This document shows positions 17,324 to 26,063 of a stretch of DNA of 64,000 nt, piece by piece. The translations under genes and the position numbers were made by a program. Source of the stretch: Caballeronia glebae (GTDB lineage Bacteria > Pseudomonadota > Gammaproteobacteria > Burkholderiales > Burkholderiaceae); NCBI RefSeq assembly GCF_001545035.1, contig NZ_FCOJ02000034.1:1-64000 (forward strand). The letters are read 5' to 3'. The notes beneath the pieces are model-generated. The model was not told the DNA's origin. It did no database searches and was given only the letters and a program-made list of their open reading frames with translations. The first letter of the stretch is position 1. The number at the start of each line of letters is the position of its first letter.

Positions 17324-18466
17324 ATGACAAAATTTGCTTTAAGAACGCCCGCCTTAGCCGCTACGATTGCCTTCGGCATGGCAACCAGCGCGTTCGCTCA
17401 ACAGGTTCAGGTCCGTGGCGCGGTGGTGCAACTGACCGTGCCGGATACGGAATCCCAAGCCGCTCCCGACTCTAGTTTCGCCACCGTCAAGGCGATGGCG
17501 CTGCCACAAGCCGGGACCGCGCCGCCGACGGCGGCGGAGTCGGAGACTCAGGCGCCGAATGTGAACTTCGGCCCCATGGGCTCGTCCGCCGGCGCAACGG
17601 GAAGCGGGGTGCAGTCGCCCGTTCGGGTCGCGCCGGCATTGACCGGCGGAGCCCGCTCGCAGGACGCGCAGAGTCAAGAGTTCGGCACGTCGGGACAGCC
17701 TTTCAATACTTCGCGAGTCCTGACGCCGAGCACCTACGCGTTCAGCCCGACAGGCTGGCTGACTTTCAGCACGCCCAGCGGCGGATATCGATGCTCCGCG
17801 TCGCTCATCAAGCCAGGAGTTGTGGTGACTGCGGCTCACTGCGTCGCCCTCTTCGGCAGCAACAAGCTCTATTCGAACTGGAAGTTCGCGCCTGCGTATA
17901 ACAACGGCACCGCTCCATATGGCGTCTGGGGCGTGAGCGGCGTCTGGCTGATGACTTCGTACTACAACGGCAGCGATTCATGCGCGCAGCGAGGCGTGAT
18001 CTGTTCGAACGACCTCGCGGTTCTGAGGCTCACGCCGCAAAACGGGGCCTACCCCGGTTCGAGAACGGGATACTACGGCTACGCTTGGAACGGTTGGGGC
18101 CTAAACTCCGCAAAACAGTCGCTCCTAACTCAGCTCGGCTATCCGGCGGGACTCGATTACGGCGTGATCATGCAGCGCAACGATTCTCAGAGCTACGTTT
18201 CGGCGAGCCTTTCCAACAATACGATCATCGGTACGGCAATGAACGGGGGATCGAGCGGCGGGCCGTGGATCAACAACTTCGGCCCCGGTGGCGTGCGTAA
18301 CGGCGTGCCTTACGGCTCGTACTCCGCCCGGGAAATCGTGACAGGCGTGACCAGCTGGGGCTATACCAACCCGAACGTCCTCCAGGCCGGCGCGTCGCCG
18401 TTCACGTCGAACAACATCGTGCCGCTCGTGAATGCGGCTTGCACCAACGCCGGAAACGCGTGCTGA
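17324..18466 (+). CDS. Secreted trypsin-like serine protease (S1 family)
   Basis: 380 residues from ATG 17324 (CAGGTGACG upstream). A Sec signal peptide (MTKFALRTPALAATIAFGMA, then TSAFA) precedes a ~115-residue Gln/Ala/Pro-rich pro-region that includes QQVQVRG and GSGVQSPVRVAPAL. The chymotrypsin-fold catalytic domain follows. The triad is visible: His in VVVTAAHCVAL (~171), Asp in SNDLAVLRL (~230) and Ser in GGSSGGPWINN (~309). It is probably exported and activated by removal of the pro-region. The convergent gene at 18573-18908 encodes a protein resembling only this pro-region. Confidence 0.88.
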   Translation: MTKFALRTPALAATIAFGMATSAFAQQVQVRGAVVQLTVPDTESQAAPDSSFATVKAMALPQAGTAPPTAAESETQAPNVNFGPMGSSAGATGSGVQSPVRVAPALTGGARSQDAQSQEFGTSGQPFNTSRVLTPSTYAFSPTGWLTFSTPSGGYRCSASLIKPGVVVTAAHCVALFGSNKLYSNWKFAPAYNNGTAPYGVWGVSGVWLMTSYYNGSDSCAQRGVICSNDLAVLRLTPQNGAYPGSRTGYYGYAWNGWGLNSAKQSLLTQLGYPAGLDYGVIMQRNDSQSYVSASLSNNTIIGTAMNGGSSGGPWINNFGPGGVRNGVPYGSYSAREIVTGVTSWGYTNPNVLQAGASPFTSNNIVPLVNAACTNAGNAC

Positions 18467-18572
18467 CGGATTGAAGGCGGCGTGAGAGGGTAATGCATAT
18501 CGAAGAGGAGCGCGACCGCCCCGTTTGGGCAAGGCGCTGGATTCGTCCAGCACCTTGCTGTTTCACGTTCCA

Positions 18573-18908
18573 CTATTGACCGGTCCGAAGATCGCGTTCG
18601 GGCGCGACCTGAACCGGCGACTGCTCACCGCTACCCGCGCTGCCCTCAGCGCTTCCCGTCGGGCCAGGATGGATCCCGGGTGCCAGCCCGCGCGATTGCG
18701 CCTCGGATGGAGGCTGGACGTTCGTGTGCGGAAGCGGCATCGGCTGCGCCTGCGAGAAATCGAGCCCCGCGTTCGACTGCGACGTCGGATTGGATGGCCT
18801 TACTCCGCCTGTCACGGATTGCACCTGCTGAGGAAAGGCATTGCCGGCGATGCCGAGCGCCATAAGCGCGAGCGACGCCGTTTTCCCTACAGAATTGAAA
18901 GAAGCCAT
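18573..18908 (-). CDS. Small secreted protein resembling the protease pro-region
   Basis: 111 residues from ATG 18908, chosen because GTGAGGTG lies seven bases upstream. A signal peptide (ASFNSVGKTASLALMALGIA) ends near NAFP-QQVQ. The mature part shares its landmarks with the pro-region of the adjacent protease: QQVQ directly after the signal cleavage site, a Pro/Gln/Ser-rich middle, then GPTGSAEGSAGSGEQSPVQV-AP against GPMGSSAGATGSGVQSPVRV-AP. It has no catalytic domain. It may be a stand-alone inhibitor/chaperone for the protease, or a truncated duplicate. It is convergent with the protease gene. Confidence 0.7.
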   Translation of the reverse strand: MASFNSVGKTASLALMALGIAGNAFPQQVQSVTGGVRPSNPTSQSNAGLDFSQAQPMPLPHTNVQPPSEAQSRGLAPGIHPGPTGSAEGSAGSGEQSPVQVAPERDLRTGQ

Positions 18909-20031
18909 TGTCATCACCTCACGGTTCTTCGAGGTCTCGGAGAGATGTGCTCCGCACCTCGATACTGCTCGCGACAACCCTAGCGTGCAATAGCGCCGGT
19001 TAAGTCACATGGGGCGTCTGAATTATCCGCCTGCGTCAAAGCGATGAACGGCGCCCAACGTTCCCGGGACGCTCGAATTGAAGGCATTTTCAGAAAGCCT
19101 CCAAAAAGGCGAACAACGGATCTGAAGTGTGTAGCATATCGGCGCGACGCAGCTCGCCTCAGATTGTTGTCAAACATGAGCAAGGAGATCGGCCAGTTGG
19201 TGGGCCAAGCCCGCTAGAAAAGGATCGATGACGAAAACCACTACGGTGCCGTCGCCTCTCACGGGGCTGAGCAGTGGAAAGTGTATGGGCTCGATAAACC
19301 GAAGGAACACCCTTACGTCGCAGGGGTCGAACGCCTTATTTCGGCTGTCTAACTGTCCAATCGTGTTCAATCGTCGGTTCTGTACGCGACGGGAACCGAC
19401 CTGTATTTGTATCTCCCGCGTAGGCGCTGGGTTGGTCGTCGCGCGCGACGGCTGTCAATTTCCGGTCAATATTGTGGAAGAGCGACATGTCATGCTGACG
19501 CAGTCCATATCCACCGCGCCCTTGACAATGTTGAAGCGAAGCGTTTACGGCCTCACGGATCATACGACGAAATGGTTGCCGCGATCGATTTCTCGCTGCA
19601 GGGGATCCGATCGCCTTATGGCCGCCCGTGGTGCTACGTATCACCATCTGAGCTGCGATTCTGAAGGAGAGGCAGTGCCTGCCGCGCATGCGCCGCGATT
19701 ATAAAGTCGAAAGACTCTCCACTTGCCGGGCTGGCCCACACGGTTCATCGAGACCCTCCTGAGCCCGTGCTCGCTCGATTCGGTGAGCCCCGTGCGCACC
19801 AATCCGATGAGCCGCACCTTTTGCGACGATGGTAGGTGCGGGATTGTTCACGTGTTCCAGGCACACGATCCATTGAGACTCATGCGTGCGAGAGTCGTTG
19901 TCCGAATCGATTGCAACGTGATACTGGCCGTGCCGGGCACACTTTCGCTGTGCATGACCTCCACGCGCGACAACCGATCCAATCGCAACGCAACCTGACC
20001 GAAGCGACCAAAAAGACGCAAAAATCGGCAT
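18909..20031. other. 1.1-kb region without a supported gene
   Basis: The best candidate is a plus-strand frame at about 19176-19352 (MSKEIGQLVGQAR, an amber TAG, then KRIDDENHYGAVASHGAEQW through KPKEHPYVAGVERLISAV). It looks coding apart from the stop, so it may be a small pseudogene. Other frames near 19400-20000 on both strands show no similarity. Probably decayed accessory DNA. Confidence 0.45.
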
Positions 20032-22164
20032 TCAATCATCCTCGATGCCGCACTTATCCGATGCGACATTGCCTGCACCCACGTTCTCCTCCGCGTTGCG
20101 GCGTCGCTGTTCGTCTGCGTCGAGCAGGCGGTTATCTGCGGTTGCGATGCCATTGGCGAACGTCTGCCGCTTCGCACGGCCGCGCGAACCGTCGCGGATG
20201 TTCGTCGGTGCCATGTTGGGCGCGAACGGACCGCCTGGCACCGCGCTCATGCGCAGGATTTGCGGCGCGGCGGCGCTCGTCCCTTCGAACGGAATGGACG
20301 AACTGCTGCGCGTACCGGCGGCCATCACGCCCTTGCGAACGATGGAGCGGTCGGACACGGCCGCGACACTTGGCGCGGCCTGAAAAGACGGATCGCGATG
20401 CTGATCGAAGCCCGTCGACGAATACGGCGCGGTCGCCTCGCCGTCTCGCTGATAGCCACCGACGACGCAAGGCTTCGCCCCTGTCGCGATGGAACTGAGC
20501 GTGCCCTCGCGACGAATCCAGCTCGCGGGCGACGCGCCGTCGTAGTCCTGCTGCGCCGTGTAGGGGTCGAAGCGCACGTAGTCGTCGTCGTCGAAACGCG
20601 ACTGGCGGCCGCGCGGCGGAAAGCCATCGGGCGTCTCGTTGCGTTGTACCCACGCTTGCACGGTGACCTGATTCGCGCCGGTATTGGTGAGTTGGATCAT
20701 CCAGTCGCCGTGAGGCGCGGGCTGCCGCTTTGGGTCGCGCGTCATCGTGGGCGCGAGCGCGACGAGAATCATCGGCGCGGCGCCACGCGCTCCAACGCCG
20801 CGATGCACGACCGTGCACAGGCATCTTCCCTGATGCGTCCACGTTCCGACATGCCGAAATGCGATGACGCCGCTCGCCGCGCCGCCCGTTGCTACGGCTT
20901 CCGGATCCACATTCGCGGCGCCCGGTGGCACGACGTTCACCTTGATCGTCGCCGGGTCCGCGTCTCCGGGGAGCCAGATCTCGACGAAGCTCGGCGTCAG
21001 GCATTCGGGCATCACGCGCCAACGCAGCGTTTTCGTCTTGCCCGCGTCCATCGTCAGCGTGCCATGACAGCGGTCGAGATTGCTGTTGCCGGCAGGAAGG
21101 ACGATCGAGCACGCGTTGGTGTCGGCGAGTTCGTCCATCGCCTCTTCCAGCATCGAGCTACCGTCATGCGGTCCCGCGAAATAGCCGTAGCTCATATTGA
21201 TGAACGCCCGGCAATCCGCGCCCGCTATATCCTGCGCGCGCGTGATGATGTAGCGGAACGCGTCCAGCGCTTGCGCGTCGAGCCAGAGGCCGGATGTATC
21301 GCGCACGGTCCGCCCGGGCTGGCGGAATTGCACGGCGATCAGGGCGGCGATGGGTGCGGGCACTGCGCTGCCGTCCGGCAAAGGCGGCGGCGGACGCAGC
21401 GGATGAGCGCCTGCCGCGAGATCCAGCGTCGCCGTGCCATGCGCCCAACGCCGCGCGACCGACGTGTTGCCCGCCGCGAGATACACCGCATCTTCGTCGA
21501 TCGCGCCGCCCAGAGCCGCGTTCGTCATAAGCTTGCGCATTTCGGCTTCGAGCATCTCGCGCCCGTAGCCGAGACCGGCCGCAGAGTTGTCGGGATCATC
21601 CTGATTCCAGAAGCACCGCACGCGCGACGCCGCGCCTCCCGCGTCGGCATAAAAATGCTGATGGGCAAACGCGATCCCGTCATCGCAGACGCCCACCACG
21701 GCCTTGCCGAAAGCGGTGTTCTGCGACGCCGATGCGCGTTGCCGCTGGTCGGACGTATTGACGGCATCACCGCGAAGCGGCTCGCCGGCGAGCACCGGCG
21801 TAGCAAGCGTGAAGCGTTCGATCATTCCGTTCAGCTCGACGTCCAGATGTTCGAGAAACGCGAGCGTGACGAAGGCCGTGCAGAAGCGGGTCGCCTCCAG
21901 TCCTGCCGGCGGATAGCGATAGAGTTCCGACATCCAGATCCAGTCCTTGCCCGAGGCGATATTGGCGAGGTCCCACGCCCTCGCGACATTCCGTTTCGCT
22001 TCAATGGCGATCGGCACGAATCCCGCAGGCATGCCGCCGAGCTCGTCGAAATGCGTCGCGACCGCCCAAACGAGATACGGATCGAGGCGCGGCAACGCCA
22101 GCACGGCAGCGTGCGCGGGCGGCAGCCACGCCGCGGCGGTATCCACTTCCCAGACCGGAGCCAT
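20032..22164 (-). CDS. Subtilisin-like serine protease (S8 family), no signal peptide
   Basis: 710 residues from ATG 22164, preceded by GGGAGG that overlaps the end of the PAP2 gene (9-nt gap). Catalytic residues are visible: Asp161/162 in VVGVCDDGIAFAHQHF, His242 in RWAHGTATLDLAAG, Asn360 in VLPAGNSN and Ser630 in EGTSAAAPQI. A ~160-residue N-terminal domain precedes the catalytic core. A beta-rich insertion (~375-520) lies between Asn and Ser. With no export signal, it is probably an intracellular protease acting with the two upstream operon genes. The C-terminal 60 residues are polar and disordered. Confidence 0.85.
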   Translation of the reverse strand: MAPVWEVDTAAAWLPPAHAAVLALPRLDPYLVWAVATHFDELGGMPAGFVPIAIEAKRNVARAWDLANIASGKDWIWMSELYRYPPAGLEATRFCTAFVTLAFLEHLDVELNGMIERFTLATPVLAGEPLRGDAVNTSDQRQRASASQNTAFGKAVVGVCDDGIAFAHQHFYADAGGAASRVRCFWNQDDPDNSAAGLGYGREMLEAEMRKLMTNAALGGAIDEDAVYLAAGNTSVARRWAHGTATLDLAAGAHPLRPPPPLPDGSAVPAPIAALIAVQFRQPGRTVRDTSGLWLDAQALDAFRYIITRAQDIAGADCRAFINMSYGYFAGPHDGSSMLEEAMDELADTNACSIVLPAGNSNLDRCHGTLTMDAGKTKTLRWRVMPECLTPSFVEIWLPGDADPATIKVNVVPPGAANVDPEAVATGGAASGVIAFRHVGTWTHQGRCLCTVVHRGVGARGAAPMILVALAPTMTRDPKRQPAPHGDWMIQLTNTGANQVTVQAWVQRNETPDGFPPRGRQSRFDDDDYVRFDPYTAQQDYDGASPASWIRREGTLSSIATGAKPCVVGGYQRDGEATAPYSSTGFDQHRDPSFQAAPSVAAVSDRSIVRKGVMAAGTRSSSSIPFEGTSAAAPQILRMSAVPGGPFAPNMAPTNIRDGSRGRAKRQTFANGIATADNRLLDADEQRRRNAEENVGAGNVASDKCGIEDD

Positions 22165-22173
22165 GCTGCCTCC

Positions 22174-23394
22174 CTACGCGCGGTTAGCCTTCAGGCTATT
22201 GCCGTTCCACTCGTTCGTGGCCTGTTTCCAGAGCCACGCGAGCATCCGCGAACCATCGCGCGTCTGCCTCGGCTCGTCGATCTCGATGTGCTGATAGTTC
22301 GGCACGGCTTTGGGTGAGTTCGCCGGAGGCGGTCCGAACGTGCCTTGCCATTCGAGCGGCTCCTGGTCGGAGAAGTCCTTCGTGCCATCGAAGTTCTCAC
22401 CCCTAAAAACGCGCGGCACGTAGGTCTTCCGAACCGTCCCGATATCGCAGCGATGCACGAAATACTCGGCGAGCGTCGTGCCGAGCAGGTGTCCCGCCGC
22501 CGTGTCCACGGGGAAGTGCACGCCCGCGATGGTCCGGTTGACCGCGACGCGCCGCGCCTGCGCGTAGAGCTGCGTGCGCAGCATGTTCGACTGCACCGCG
22601 CCGCCCGAGAGGGATTCCTTTCGAAGATCATCGAAGAACTTGGCCATTACGCCCGCGACGATGTACGCCTGAGTCGAATGGCCGCTCGGCAGCGAGCCAT
22701 GGCCCGGCGTAGGGATCATCGGCTGAACCTGCGGCGAATAGTCAATCGCGCGGCTGCATGCGAGCGCGTGCTTGAAACGCATCTCCACGGCAATCGCGAA
22801 GCGCACCACTGTGCTCAGCAGTTCCAGCGTCTTCGGCGTGCGTTGCGGGCTCAGGAAGAGAATCGTGCCCCAGAACTGCGTCTGCGGGCCCATCTGCAGT
22901 AAGGTTTCGTTCGCGCGCTCGCCGCGGAGGTCGGAATAGCGGTCCATGAAGATCAGCTGATCCTCGAAGACTTTCGTACCCGGCCGATGCATCTCGACGA
23001 CAGGCAGCGGCCCGTCGAACGACGGCTCCGTCCCGTTGGCGTCCATCGTGGCGGCGCGGTGCCACAGCGACACGCCCTTGCGGTCGGGCGACAACGTGAA
23101 TGCCAGATTCGATATCAGCTCGAAATCGAACACGTTCGCACGCACCCAGTCGTCCCAGCGCCAGAGCTGACCGTTATCGTCGAGATGGTCGATGCCGTCG
23201 TTCTCTTCGCTGCCGATTTCGAAGACGTTCTTGTTCCACGGACCGCAAATGCCGTCGCGGTGGCCGATTAGAGCATTCGTCTGCGCTTCGAAGTCGCCGA
23301 GGATGTCGCCCGCGCTGCCCACTCCGCCGACGCCCCCTACCCCCCCTACTCCTCCCACGCCGCCTACGCCACCCACACCGCCGAGAGTCGTCAT
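22174..23394 (-). CDS. Vanadium-haloperoxidase-like / PAP2-superfamily protein
   Basis: 406 residues from ATG 23394 (GAGGTGA upstream). It opens with a Gly-Gly-Val repeat (residues 5-25). The catalytic half has the PAP2 signatures GHGSLPSGHSTQAY and NRTIAGVHFPVDTAAGHLLG (phosphate/vanadate-binding Arg, catalytic His and Asp). It lacks the multiple membrane helices of lipid phosphatases and resembles the soluble vanadium-dependent haloperoxidase-related group. The reaction (phosphatase or haloperoxidase) cannot be told from sequence. It sits between a nucleotide cyclase and a protease gene on one strand. Confidence 0.8.
   Translation of the reverse strand: MTTLGGVGGVGGVGGVGGVGGVGGVGSAGDILGDFEAQTNALIGHRDGICGPWNKNVFEIGSEENDGIDHLDDNGQLWRWDDWVRANVFDFELISNLAFTLSPDRKGVSLWHRAATMDANGTEPSFDGPLPVVEMHRPGTKVFEDQLIFMDRYSDLRGERANETLLQMGPQTQFWGTILFLSPQRTPKTLELLSTVVRFAIAVEMRFKHALACSRAIDYSPQVQPMIPTPGHGSLPSGHSTQAYIVAGVMAKFFDDLRKESLSGGAVQSNMLRTQLYAQARRVAVNRTIAGVHFPVDTAAGHLLGTTLAEYFVHRCDIGTVRKTYVPRVFRGENFDGTKDFSDQEPLEWQGTFGPPPANSPKAVPNYQHIEIDEPRQTRDGSRMLAWLWKQATNEWNGNSLKANRA
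23320..23382 (-). repeat. Nine-base periodic repeat encoding (Gly-Gly-Val)7
   Basis: Seven consecutive 9-bp units of the form GGN-GGN-GTN encode residues 5-25 of the PAP2-like protein. Third positions vary between units, so the peptide repeat is kept while the DNA is not a perfect tandem array. Confidence 0.9.
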
Positions 23395-23450
23395 TCGTTC
23401 ACCTCTTTGCTTTTATTGAGGGGTGCCTCCGGAACAATCGCGCGCCGGCG

Positions 23451-25250
23451 CTAATGCAGGGGCAATCCGGCGCGCCGCAGCGCGTCCGACCAAATCCGCC
23501 CCGTTTCGAATGCGGCGCTCGGCGAGCGTTCGAGAAAACCGTGCACCGTGAGTTGTGGCTCGATCGCAAGCACCTTGTTGATCGTCAGCCGGGCGTCATC
23601 GACGAGGCCAAGTTCGGCTTGCGCGATGGCGAGTGCGCGCAGCGTCGATGTGTTGTTCGGACTATTGCGCAACGAGTGTCTGGCGAGTTCGATCACGCGC
23701 TCGTACTGACGCGCCGAGAGCGCCGCCGTCGCGCAGAGCGACTCATAGAAGCTGCGCAGCGGATCAAGCGGCGAAAGCGCGAGCGCGCGCCCCGTCGATG
23801 CGACGGCTTCCTCCCCTTCGCCCCTGAACGCATGCAGCGTGCCCTTGAGCAGCCACGCGAGCGAGTCGTTCGGGTTGATTTCAAGCGCACGTTCGTAGCA
23901 GCTTTCGCCGGCATCGAGCTGCTTCAGCAGATTCGTGCGCACGAAGCCCTCGATCGCCAGCGCCATCGACGAGCGCGAATCGGCATCGAGCGCGCGCCGC
24001 GCGCAGGCGAGCGCGGAATGGGCCTCGCCGATCCGGTCCGTCGTCCAGCCGCGGTTAAAACGCAGAACGTGCCACTTCGCGAGCCACGCATACGGCGCCG
24101 ACTGACGGCGCGCGCGGTCCGCGAGCACGTCGAGCATCTGGCCCGCGCGCTCGAATTCGTCACGCGCGCCGCGATGCATGAGCGCGATGGAACTCAGGAG
24201 CAAAGTCGAACTTTCGAGCGTCGGCAACGCCTGGCTGCGTGTGCGGTCCAGTTCGTGCGCGACGATCGCCGTGCACACCGCGGTATGGATGCGCGCGACG
24301 AGCGCACTTTCTCCGCCGACCACGGCTTCGATTCTGTCGCCGAGCGTTTCCGCCCAGACCACGGATTCGAGCTTCGCGTCGGCCAGTTCGACCGAAAGCA
24401 CGATCTTGCCTCCGCACGTCCGATACGCGCCCGAGAGCACGTAGCACGCACCGAGCAGCACGCCCGCCTGCGACGCGCTCGTGTATTGGTCGCGCAACAT
24501 GCTCGTCGAGAGACGCGAGATCACACGGAGTTCATCGCTGCCCGAAAGACCGGCGATGATGTCGTCGGCGAGAATTTCGCCCAGCACGTCGTGGTCCGCT
24601 TCGCGAGCGCGCGACGCAAACGGGATCACCGCGATCGATGGCCGCAGCACGCCGCCGCCCGTCGCATTGGGCGCAATCACCGGTTGCGGTCCCGGGCCGC
24701 CGAGCCGGTATGCATGCACCGGCTGGGCGAGATGCCGCAGATGACATTCGCCGAGATCCTCGATACATGAATCGAACACGCCAGCGAGCCGCTCCTGCAC
24801 GGATGCCGAGATGACGATCTCACCGGGCCCCGCGAGGTTGTAGAGGCGCGCCGCCAGATTCACGCCGCGCCCATAGACATCGCGCTCGTCGGCGAAGAGT
24901 TCGGTTTCGTGGAGGCTCTCGCGCAGCATGAGGGGCTCGGCGCGCGTCTCGCTGTCACCGCTCGCGCCCGCGCTCAGCCGGCAGGCTTCCTGGATCTCGA
25001 GTGCGCAGCGCGCGGCGGGCAACGCATGCTCGAACAGCATCATGAGGCCGTCGCCCTCGGTGCGGATCAGGCGGCCGTGATGGCCAGGCACGATGCAGCC
25101 TTCGATCCGCGCGCGCAAATTGCGCCAGCGCGCGGCGGTGCCCGCCTCGTCGGCTTCCGCCAGCCGGCACGACTCGACGAGATCGGCGAAGAGAATCGTG
25201 CGCACGAGTCGTTGCAATACATTGGACGTATCGGCGAGTTCCACATTCAT
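23451..25250 (-). CDS. Class III nucleotidyl cyclase with C-terminal TPR domain
   Basis: 599 residues. The N-terminal cyclase homology domain (~14-180) has both metal-binding Asp residues (Asp23 in FADLVES, Asp67 in TEGDGLMMLF) and the transition-state pair Asn131/Arg135 (VYGRGVNLAARL). The usual purine-selecting Lys before GDG is Arg63, so substrate is uncertain. A linker domain (PSIAVIPFASRAREADHDVL, as in TolB/CadC-like cyclases) and TPR repeats (~370-580; ALEINPNDSLAWLLKGTLHA) follow. It is soluble and the first gene of the cyclase-PAP2-protease operon, so it may signal to, or sense, its partners. Confidence 0.85.
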   Translation of the reverse strand: MNVELADTSNVLQRLVRTILFADLVESCRLAEADEAGTAARWRNLRARIEGCIVPGHHGRLIRTEGDGLMMLFEHALPAARCALEIQEACRLSAGASGDSETRAEPLMLRESLHETELFADERDVYGRGVNLAARLYNLAGPGEIVISASVQERLAGVFDSCIEDLGECHLRHLAQPVHAYRLGGPGPQPVIAPNATGGGVLRPSIAVIPFASRAREADHDVLGEILADDIIAGLSGSDELRVISRLSTSMLRDQYTSASQAGVLLGACYVLSGAYRTCGGKIVLSVELADAKLESVVWAETLGDRIEAVVGGESALVARIHTAVCTAIVAHELDRTRSQALPTLESSTLLLSSIALMHRGARDEFERAGQMLDVLADRARRQSAPYAWLAKWHVLRFNRGWTTDRIGEAHSALACARRALDADSRSSMALAIEGFVRTNLLKQLDAGESCYERALEINPNDSLAWLLKGTLHAFRGEGEEAVASTGRALALSPLDPLRSFYESLCATAALSARQYERVIELARHSLRNSPNNTSTLRALAIAQAELGLVDDARLTINKVLAIEPQLTVHGFLERSPSAAFETGRIWSDALRRAGLPLH

Positions 25251-26063
25251 GTGACAAGGCCCGATTGATGGCCGCTTCCGTTCCTAGGAACCGAAGTTCC
25301 ATGCTCCCACCGTCATCGCAACAATCGCAATAGGACGGCAGTCCCCGGATATCGCGCGGCGTCTTGATGACGATTGGAATGGGCCGCGACGCCCGGCATC
25401 TTTTACTTGCGCCGGATGTTTCGGGTGACGAAATGTACGACGCCAAACATAACGTAGTCATTGCGTTAGCGAATAGCAAGTCGGCATTGCATGTCGATGT
25501 GATCCGCCGCCGTTTGGGCTGCTTGTTCCAATTTTCCCGCGGTCGCGCGCGTATGAGGCGCACCAGAAAGAGGCGAGCTTATCGAGTGCCGGAGCAGGAG
25601 TCCGAAACGATACGAATGTTGCAATTGGCGTCAAAAGACGCGGCGCGCTTGCACTCGTCATCAATGTAAAAGGGCTGGGCAATCGGTGGCCCGTGCTAAA
25701 GGCGCTGCTTCACAGCACCGGATGCATCGATGTTCCATTAACCCTCTGATTTCGCTGTTGATCACACGAATGAGCCGCCGATCTCCTTCGTGCGCCTCGA
25801 TTCTTTAAACGCCGTAAAAACCATCGAGCGATGCGTGGCAAACGCGGCCTCGTCGATATCAGCCTCACGCGATTCGCTCGTCGCGCGTCGCGCGCGGGCA
25901 ACATCCCTTCTTTCACTGCCACAACTCGAACGTTCGTCATGCGAATTGGAAGTAATGGTGCGATGACGCACACACATGTATCATCCGTGCGGCATCGGCG
26001 TTGTATGCGTTTGCTTTGCTGCCTATACTGCGTTCGCCATCAGAGATGCTGCGAGGCACGCAT
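25251..26063. other. Divergent intergenic region, no gene
   Basis: About 0.8 kb between the cyclase and the peptide-binding protein genes. Only short unconvincing frames are present. Must contain both promoters; none can be placed reliably. Confidence 0.5.

Noticed and set aside
20260..22317. 685-codon plus-strand open frame
   Set aside because: Antisense to the subtilase gene, which has all catalytic motifs. Arg/Ala/His-rich composition is typical of GC-rich shadow frames.
23100..24770. 556-codon plus-strand open frame
   Set aside because: Antisense to the cyclase-TPR gene; arginine-rich shadow without similarity.
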